Shown here in pieces: positions 57,993 through 64,000 of a stretch of DNA of 64,000 bases. Position 1 is the stretch's first letter; each line of letters starts with the position of its first letter. Both the position numbers and the translations under genes were made by a program. Source of the stretch: Pseudoduganella rivuli (GTDB taxonomy: Bacteria; Pseudomonadota; Gammaproteobacteria; Burkholderiales; Burkholderiaceae_D); NCBI RefSeq assembly GCF_009674485.1, contig NZ_WKJJ01000002.1:310001-374000 (forward strand), read 5' to 3'. The notes under the pieces were generated by a model. That model was not told where the DNA came from and did no database searches. It saw only the letters and a program-made list of their open reading frames with translations.

Positions 57993-60900
57993 ATGCGCAC
58001 TATGGATTTGACACGCGCCGAAACCCGCGAAACCACCCCGGCCCAGGCCCCCGCACAGGCGCCAGCTACCCAGCTGCCCTATGCCGTTGCCACGTGGCTG
58101 CAGCGGGTGGATGCTGCTGCCCATCCGAAACCGACGCTGGCCGTGACGCCGGAGCCGGATCCGAAACAGCCGCAAACGCAATACCGGTTGATTTATGTGC
58201 TGGCGCCGACCAGCGGCGGGCGCCACGTGGCGCTCTGCCTGTACAAGGCGCGCCTGCGGCCGAACGGCGACGTGGCGGCCGCCACGCCGGTCAGCGAAGT
58301 ATTTTCCCTGCTGTCCGCGCCGCCATCGTTCCTGGAAGCGGGCGACGAAGATTTGATCCGCTTCTTTGTCGCGATGCGCAGCGGCCCGAATTCGCAGACG
58401 GGCAGCGCCACCGAACCGCGCGGCAAGATCGGCGCGGCATTGCTGCAAATGCTGTCTGACCAGGACAAGCTGCTGTGGGCCAATTCCTGGTCCGACGTCG
58501 GCAATGGCCTGGTGTATCCGATGAAGGCCGGTCCGCTGCGCCAGGCCAACCTGGCATGGCGCGAAGAAGGCAAGGGCTTGCGTTTGGGCTGGGCGGTGGA
58601 AGCGCCGGAAGGCGCGCGCCACCATGGCGCCGATTCCGTCGATTACATGTTGCCGACCGATCCGCCGTGGTACATCGATAACCTGTCGTGCGGCGTGCTG
58701 AACCTGAACCAGGGCGGCGCCGAGATCCCGCTGGCCGATTTGCAGGCCTTGGTGGCGCAGGCGCCGCTGCTGGGCGCGAACGACAAGCTGCGCGTGTCGC
58801 AGCTGTTGCTGGCGCACGGCTTGCAGCAATTGATGCCGCTGCCGCAACCGCTGCCGCAGCGCATCCGCAATGACGTGATGCCGAAACCGATCCTGGTGCT
58901 CGATTCCGCCATGCTGGCCGACGGCGCGCACCAGCGCTGGAATGACTATGCGGTATTGTCGTATGACTATGATGGCGAGCGCGTATCGTTCGACCCGTCG
59001 CAGCGCGTGGTGCGCCAGCGGGGCGAAGTCACGGAAGTCATCCAGCGCAATGAACAGGCCGAAGCCGATGCGCTGGCGGCGCTGACCGCGCTGGGCTTCC
59101 GCAAACCGAACGCGTTGCCGCTGTCGTCCGTGCGCGGCGGCTTGCTGTTGGCCAGCCAGGCCGACTGGCTGCGCTTTGCCGCCGACGGCATCGCCGAATT
59201 GCGCAGCCATGGCTGGCAAGTGGAAAAGACCTCCAAGTACCGTTATGACGTGACCACCGTGGACGGCTGGTATGCGGAAGTCGAGGAAGACGATGCCGAT
59301 GGCGGCCACGCGTGGTTCGACCTGGAACTGGGCATCATGGTGGCCGGTGAACGGGTGCCGCTGTTGCCCGTGCTGGTGCAAATGATCCGCAACGCGCCCA
59401 ATGACTTCAGCCCGAAAGCGCTGGCCATGCACGCGGAAGAAGACCAGATGCTGGCGACCCTGGCCGATGGCGAACGGGTGGCGCTGCCGTGGAACCGCGT
59501 GAAACCGATCCTGGCGACCCTGGGCGAACTGTATTTCAGTGAAAAAATCCGCCACTCGGTGCGCATGGCGACACTGGATGCCGCGCGCCTCGACGAACTG
59601 GCGCGCACGGTGGACTTCGAATGGACGGGCGGCCAGGAATTGCGTGAAATGGGCCGCCGCCTGAACCAGTTCAATTCCGTCAAGCGCGTGCCGACACCGG
59701 CCGGCTTGCGCGCCACGCTGCGCGATTACCAGGCGGATGGCCTCGCATGGATGCAATTCCTGCGCGAATACGGCCTGGCCGGCATCCTGGCCGACGACAT
59801 GGGCCTGGGTAAAACCGTGCAGACGCTGGCGCACATCCTGGTGGAAAAAGAAGCGGGGCGCCTGACGCATCCCGTGCTGGTGATCGCGCCGACCAGCCTG
59901 ATGGGCAACTGGCAGGATGAAGCGGCGCGCTTTGCGCCGGACTTGCGCGTGCTGCTGTTGCAGGGCAAAGACCGCGCCCAGGTGTTCGACCAGATTCCAC
60001 AAGCGGACCTGGTGCTGACCACGTACGCGCTGCTGCCGCGCGACGAGGAAAAGCTCCACGAACATGAATTCCACCTGGTGATCCTCGATGAATCGCATTA
60101 CATCAAGAACACCCGCTCGAAGGCTGCGCAAAGCGCGAGCCTGCTGAAGTCGCGCCACCGTTTGTGCCTGTCGGGCACGCCGCTGGAAAACCACCTGGGC
60201 GAACTGTGGTCGCAGTTCCATTTCCTGTTGCCGGGCTTGCTGGGCGACGAGAAAACTTTCAATTCGCAATTCCGTCACCCGATCGAACGGCAGGACGACC
60301 CGCTGCGGCGCATGCTGCTCAATAAACGCATCAAGCCATTCCTGCTGCGCCGGACCAAGGACAGCGTGGCGAAGGAATTGCCGCCGAAAACCGAAATGGT
60401 GCGCAAGGTGGAACTCACCGGCGCGCAGCGCGACCTGTATGAAACCGTGCGTTTGGCGATGGACCAGAAGGTACGGGAAGAAATCGACCGCAAGGGGGTG
60501 GCCCGCAGCCAGATCGTGATCCTCGAAGCGCTGTTGAAGCTGCGCCAGGTCTGCTGCGATCCCCGCCTGGTGAAAACGCTGCCGTCGAAAAAACAGGCGG
60601 CCGGTTCCGCCAAGCTGCAGGACTTGATGCAGATGGTGGAGGATTTGCTGGAAGAGAACCGCAAAATCCTCGTGTTCTCGCAATTCACATCGATGCTGGA
60701 ATTGATCGAGGAAGAACTGGATGCGCGCGACATTCCATACGCCATCCTGACTGGCGAAACCAAGGACCGCAGCGCGCAGGTGGCGGCGTTCCAGCAGGGC
60801 GCCGTGCCGATCTTCCTGATTTCGCTGAAAGCCGGCGGCGTTGGCCTGAACCTGACTGCCGCCGACACGGTGATCCACTACGACCCGTGGTGGAACCCGG

Positions 60901-61121
60901 CGGCGGAAAACCAGGCCACCGACCGCGCGTGGCGGATCGGCCAGGACAAGCCGGTATTCGTCTATAAGCTGATTGCCAAAGGGACGCTGGAAGAAAAGAT
61001 CCAGCTGCTGCAACAGAAGAAATCAGACCTGGCGCAGTCGGTGCTGGCCGAAGGCGAATCGCAAAAGATGACGCTGACGCAGGAAGACTTGCAGCAAATC
61101 TTTGCGCCGCTGGTGGATTAA
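57993..61121 (+). CDS. SNF2-family DEAD/DEAH helicase
   Basis: 1042 residues. Residues 1-550 are a SNF2-associated N-terminal region without a SWIM zinc finger. The ATPase core follows: DDMGLGKTVQT near 603, DESHYIKN near 697, SGTPLENHLGELWS, then the C-terminal lobe with LVFSQFTSML and DRAWRIGQDKPVFVYKL. This is a complete Swi2/Snf2 translocase, RapA/HepA-like in fold. ATG 57993 is used; ATG 58002 is possible; ribosome site weak. A histidine kinase gene follows after 3 bases. Confidence 0.92.
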   Translation: MRTMDLTRAETRETTPAQAPAQAPATQLPYAVATWLQRVDAAAHPKPTLAVTPEPDPKQPQTQYRLIYVLAPTSGGRHVALCLYKARLRPNGDVAAATPVSEVFSLLSAPPSFLEAGDEDLIRFFVAMRSGPNSQTGSATEPRGKIGAALLQMLSDQDKLLWANSWSDVGNGLVYPMKAGPLRQANLAWREEGKGLRLGWAVEAPEGARHHGADSVDYMLPTDPPWYIDNLSCGVLNLNQGGAEIPLADLQALVAQAPLLGANDKLRVSQLLLAHGLQQLMPLPQPLPQRIRNDVMPKPILVLDSAMLADGAHQRWNDYAVLSYDYDGERVSFDPSQRVVRQRGEVTEVIQRNEQAEADALAALTALGFRKPNALPLSSVRGGLLLASQADWLRFAADGIAELRSHGWQVEKTSKYRYDVTTVDGWYAEVEEDDADGGHAWFDLELGIMVAGERVPLLPVLVQMIRNAPNDFSPKALAMHAEEDQMLATLADGERVALPWNRVKPILATLGELYFSEKIRHSVRMATLDAARLDELARTVDFEWTGGQELREMGRRLNQFNSVKRVPTPAGLRATLRDYQADGLAWMQFLREYGLAGILADDMGLGKTVQTLAHILVEKEAGRLTHPVLVIAPTSLMGNWQDEAARFAPDLRVLLLQGKDRAQVFDQIPQADLVLTTYALLPRDEEKLHEHEFHLVILDESHYIKNTRSKAAQSASLLKSRHRLCLSGTPLENHLGELWSQFHFLLPGLLGDEKTFNSQFRHPIERQDDPLRRMLLNKRIKPFLLRRTKDSVAKELPPKTEMVRKVELTGAQRDLYETVRLAMDQKVREEIDRKGVARSQIVILEALLKLRQVCCDPRLVKTLPSKKQAAGSAKLQDLMQMVEDLLEENRKILVFSQFTSMLELIEEELDARDIPYAILTGETKDRSAQVAAFQQGAVPIFLISLKAGGVGLNLTAADTVIHYDPWWNPAAENQATDRAWRIGQDKPVFVYKLIAKGTLEEKIQLLQQKKSDLAQSVLAEGESQKMTLTQEDLQQIFAPLVD

Positions 61122-61124
61122 CCC

Positions 61125-62159
61125 ATGTCGGACGAAGCCTTGTACCGCCAGATCCTCGACAACAGCAGTGAAGTGCATTTCATGCTCGAATGCGGCAGCG
61201 GCAGGCTGCTGTATCTGAGCCCCGCGGCCGGGCGCCGGTTCGGCTATACGCTGGAACAGGCGCAACAGCTGGCCAATGGCTTGATCAAGGATTTGCCGGC
61301 AAGGCTGGAGCGCTTTGCCGCCGGCGACCAGAGCCGCCTGCGGGTACGGCGCGAACTGGATCTGCCCCACGCGGCCGACGGCCGCATGATTCCCGTCGAC
61401 GTGGAATCCGTGCTGGTGTTGAATGAGCTGGGCAGCGCGGTGGCGGTCACCGGCACTATCCGCGATGCCAGCGAACGCTACGAGTGGCAACAACAGCAAA
61501 AGAAATTCGCGTCGATGCTGTCGCATGAATTCCGCACGCCGCTGTCGACCATCGATGGCGCCATCCAGCGCCTGGAAATGACGGGCGCCCACCATGACGA
61601 AGCGACCCGCAAGCGTTATACAAAAATCCAGACCGCCGTCGACCGCTTGCTGGCCATGCTGGATGAATACCTGTCGCCGGAGCGGCTGGCGTCCATCGGC
61701 CGCAAGCGCCAGGCCAATGAAATTTCACCGCTGGCGCTGCTGGAAACCGCGGCCGACCAGGCCCGCGCCCGGCGCGCCAATGTGCGGGTGGAAGTGGAGG
61801 GTATGCCGCAATGGCTGCGTTGCGACCCGGCCGGCATGCGCCTGTGCCTCGACATCCTGATCGACAATGCCATAAAGTACACAGCGGATAACACCGCCAT
61901 AACACTGATCGGCAAAAAAGCAACAGAGGGCGGTATCGAATTCGCGGTATCGGATCAGGGTGATGGTGTACCCCCGGATGAGATCGATAAGCTGTTCGAA
62001 AAAGGCTACCGGGGCCGCAATGCTGCTGGCATTGCGGGCTCGGGACTGGGCTTATACATGGCGCGCGCCGTGGTGGATGTGCATGGCGGGACGCTGACGG
62101 TCGAGAACTTTTCTGAAAGCGGCAAGAAATTTAGGATTTGGCTTCCAATCGCGTCTTAA
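61125..62159 (+). CDS. PAS sensor histidine kinase
   Basis: 344 residues, no membrane segment, so cytoplasmic. PAS domain (about 5-118), HisKA with SHEFRTPLS (His 134) and HATPase with DNAIKY, DQGDGVP and GSGLGLYMAR. Starts 3 bases after the helicase stop. The response regulator 92 bases downstream is the likely partner. Signal unknown. Confidence 0.92.
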   Translation: MSDEALYRQILDNSSEVHFMLECGSGRLLYLSPAAGRRFGYTLEQAQQLANGLIKDLPARLERFAAGDQSRLRVRRELDLPHAADGRMIPVDVESVLVLNELGSAVAVTGTIRDASERYEWQQQQKKFASMLSHEFRTPLSTIDGAIQRLEMTGAHHDEATRKRYTKIQTAVDRLLAMLDEYLSPERLASIGRKRQANEISPLALLETAADQARARRANVRVEVEGMPQWLRCDPAGMRLCLDILIDNAIKYTADNTAITLIGKKATEGGIEFAVSDQGDGVPPDEIDKLFEKGYRGRNAAGIAGSGLGLYMARAVVDVHGGTLTVENFSESGKKFRIWLPIAS

Positions 62160-62193
62160 GCCGGGAAAAGCCTTGCGCCATGCAGCACCATCC

Positions 62194-62228
62194 GGTGATA
62201 ATTCTCACCATGTAGGCGCATGCTTACA
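62194..62228 (+). promoter_or_regulatory. Two adjacent dyads before the response regulator
   Basis: GGTGA-taattc-TCACC (62194-62209) carries the GTGA-N6-TCAC core of CRP-type sites. TGTAgGCGCATGCtTACA (62211-62228) is a second dyad with one mismatch. They fill the gap between kinase and regulator genes. Confidence 0.45.
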
Positions 62229-62251
62229 TCCAATTAAATGGCGCTTCATAC

Positions 62252-62932
62252 ATGACGCAGATATTGATCGTGGAAGACAATCTGGACTACGCCGAAGAAA
62301 TGGCGGAGTTTCTGACTGAGCTTGAACACGTCGTCCACATCACCAATAATGCCGGCGAAATGTGGTCGGCACTGAGCCAGGGTAATGTTGGCGTGGTGGT
62401 ACTCGACCTGGGTTTGCCGGATGAGGACGGCTTCAATGTCATACCCCGTATGCGCCAGCTGTATCCGCACATCGGGTTGCTGGTGTTGACGGGGCGCGTC
62501 GCGTTCGACAACCGCATTCTGGGCCTGCGCCTGGGCGCCGACCATTATCTGACCAAGCCCATCAAATTCCCTGAACTGGCGGCGCACATCGAAGCGCTGG
62601 ACCGCCGCGTCGGTCCGCAGGAAACCGTGCCGCTGCCTGCCAAGTGGACGTTGCGTCTGGCCGCACGCCGCCTCGAGTTGCAGGGCCAGGCCATCACGCT
62701 GACGGAAAAAGAATGTAATTTCCTGCACCTGCTGACCATCAATACGCGTCCCGTGCCGCGCCAGGTGATCGTGGCCGGTATCGGCGGCGACGATCCCGAT
62801 GCGGGCCGCCGTGTCGACATGCTGGTATACCGCTTGCGCAAGAAAGCCCGCAGCGGGCTGGGCCAGGATTTGCCGCTGCGCAGCGCGTATGGCGAAGGCT
62901 ATAGCCTGTCGACCAGCTTCAATCTGTCCTGA
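62252..62932 (+). CDS. OmpR-type response regulator
   Basis: 226 residues. Receiver with acidic pocket Glu 8/Asp 9, phospho-acceptor Asp 52 (VVLDLGLPDEDG) and Lys 102 (LTKP). C-terminal winged helix (ITLTEKECNFLHLL, VDMLVYRLRKK, LRSAYGEGYSL). Target genes not evident; the helicase and kinase beside it and the receptor after it are candidates. Confidence 0.93.
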   Translation: MTQILIVEDNLDYAEEMAEFLTELEHVVHITNNAGEMWSALSQGNVGVVVLDLGLPDEDGFNVIPRMRQLYPHIGLLVLTGRVAFDNRILGLRLGADHYLTKPIKFPELAAHIEALDRRVGPQETVPLPAKWTLRLAARRLELQGQAITLTEKECNFLHLLTINTRPVPRQVIVAGIGGDDPDAGRRVDMLVYRLRKKARSGLGQDLPLRSAYGEGYSLSTSFNLS

Positions 62933-63084
62933 ACAATTCGCATTCCCTTCCTGCCGGTTTGTTTCAGACAAATAATTTCCACTTGTGACATTTGGAGATT
63001 TTCTTTTCGTAATGATTTCCTAAGATGAATTCTTGTGCTGTGCAGCATCTTGCGCACAGCCGAATTTGCGTGGGGAGTTTACGG

Positions 63085-64000
63085 ATGAAAATCAGGGACT
63101 TGAAAATTGGCATGCGCCTCGGTGGCGGCTTCGGGATCATGATGCTGCTGGTGGTGACGATGGCGCTGGCGGGCGCCTGGCAATTGCAGGCGGTAGGCAA
63201 CTTGACCGGCAGGATGGTGAACGATGCCATGGCCAAGGAACGCTTGACGGCTGAATGGCACCGGCTGGTCGGCATGGTCGGCATACGGGTGCTGGCGCTG
63301 GCGCGCGATGCGCAAACCGATGAAGTGCAAGCCAAAGCCGATGCCGCCGTGGCGGCGGCCACGCGCGCGCGGGTCAACGATATCCAGAAACAACTGGAAA
63401 CCATGCTGACGACACCCGAAGAGCAAGCCTTGCTGGCGCGGGTGGCCGATGTGCGCAAGGACTATGCCGCCACCCGCGACCGCGTGATGGCGCTTCAGCA
63501 AAAAGGGGACAAGGAGGGCGCCCGCGCGCTGGCCAATAGCGCGCTGCAACCCAAGCTGGACCAGTATCTCGAGCGGCTGGGGGATATCGGCAAGCACCAG
63601 GCCAATGTCAGCCTGGCGTTGTCGCGTGAAGTGCAGGAAAACTACCAGAGTGGCACGCAATTTCTCGTGTGGTCAGCAGTTTGTGCAGTGGTGCTGGGCG
63701 CCTGGTTTGCCTGGCGGATTACCGTGTCGATCACCAGTCCCTTGCGCCAGGCAGTGAAGGTGGCGCAAACCGTGGCGTCCGGCAATCTGGGCAGCCGGAT
63801 CGACGTGGCCAGCCGCGATGAAACGGGCCAGTTGCTGCAAGCCTTGAAAGACATGAATGCCAGCCTGGCCACCCTGGTCGGCCAGGTACGGGGTGGCACC
63901 GACACCATCGCCATGGCGTCGGGCCAAATTGCCAGCGGCAACCTGGATCTGTCCAGCCGGACAGAGCGGCAAGCCAGTTCGTTGCAGCAGACCGCGTCGT
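63085..64000 (+). CDS. Methyl-accepting chemotaxis protein (cut by window end)
   Basis: 305 residues visible; the gene runs off the right edge. Helix at about 10-32, a four-helix-bundle periplasmic sensor (about 35-185) of the Tar/Tsr-like 4HB type, a second helix (SAVCAVVLGAWFAW), HAMP (RITVSITSPLRQA) and the start of the signalling domain (SSRTERQASSLQQTAS). GGGGAG lies 7 bases before the ATG. A 7-bp hairpin (63037-63043 with 63054-63060) lies in its leader. Confidence 0.92.
   Translation, partial: MKIRDLKIGMRLGGGFGIMMLLVVTMALAGAWQLQAVGNLTGRMVNDAMAKERLTAEWHRLVGMVGIRVLALARDAQTDEVQAKADAAVAAATRARVNDIQKQLETMLTTPEEQALLARVADVRKDYAATRDRVMALQQKGDKEGARALANSALQPKLDQYLERLGDIGKHQANVSLALSREVQENYQSGTQFLVWSAVCAVVLGAWFAWRITVSITSPLRQAVKVAQTVASGNLGSRIDVASRDETGQLLQALKDMNASLATLVGQVRGGTDTIAMASGQIASGNLDLSSRTERQASSLQQTAS

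Noticed and set aside
57840..61013. 1057-codon open frame antisense to the SNF2 helicase
   Set aside because: Gln/Arg/His-rich with no motif, while the sense frame has all helicase motifs.

Overview
The window is about 62-63 % G+C by eye and almost fully coding. It reads as chromosome from a betaproteobacterium of the Oxalobacteraceae (Janthinobacterium / Duganella / Massilia type). This rests on the rsmI / lpoA-yraN-diaA-dolP block, the aer-hemN-ccoIS / ccoNOQPGH layout, the liuR-ivd-aceK-atoB order and the DUF3034 and DUF6600 proteins. The family call is inference from protein style and gene order; no rRNA or species marker is present. I see no insertion sequence, integrase, prophage or CRISPR array. 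Once start codons are corrected, no stretch over 300 bases lacks a gene; the longest gaps (57752-57992, 22856-23052, 12836-13014, 4719-4892) hold promoters, operators or terminators, as listed.

Layout. 0-5.8 kb: HMG-CoA lyase, then a molybdenum hydroxylase operon (iorA-iorB-xdhC, minus strand) opposite an AraC regulator, with two 9-bp repeats 21 bp apart between them. 5.8-6.2 kb: two near-identical tRNA-Pro(UGG) genes, each with its own promoter and terminator. 6.2-11 kb: rsmI facing lpoA-yraN-diaA-dolP, then a TlpA-like thioredoxin. 11-15.2 kb: a secreted truncated-haemoglobin/DUF3034 fusion, a thioesterase, and a secreted hydrolase paired with a DUF4785 protein. 15.2-19.7 kb: ung-lipA-lipB and ybeD, with a GST and a LysR gene lying between lipB and ybeD. 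19.7-25.3 kb: yjfJ/yjfK-type genes with a low-complexity membrane protein, a CII-like regulator, and a FecR/DUF6600 protein with about 29 copies of a pentapeptide. 25.3-27.9 kb: small membrane and accessory genes.

27.9-39.7 kb is a microaerobic respiration locus. An FNR-type box and -10 lie in front of an Aer-like receptor, followed closely by hemN, a TauE/SafE-family gene, ccoI and ccoS. A second FNR box with the same geometry lies in front of ccoNOQPGH. Haem synthesis, copper delivery, cbb3 oxidase structure and assembly, and energy taxis are thus placed together under one predicted oxygen switch.

39.8-45.6 kb: a large hybrid histidine kinase and a TonB-dependent receptor. 45.6-52.3 kb (minus strand): liuR, ivd, aceK, atoB, an SDR and an acyl-CoA dehydrogenase, with LiuR-like operators before ivd and liuR; this links leucine/acyl-CoA breakdown to control of the glyoxylate bypass. 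52.3-54.4 kb: an MBL hydrolase, a small HTH regulator behind a perfect palindrome, and a TTG-started small basic protein. 54.4-57.8 kb: tex-grxD-ubiX. 57.9-64 kb: a SNF2-type helicase followed 3 nt later by a PAS histidine kinase, an OmpR-type response regulator, and a chemoreceptor cut by the window edge.
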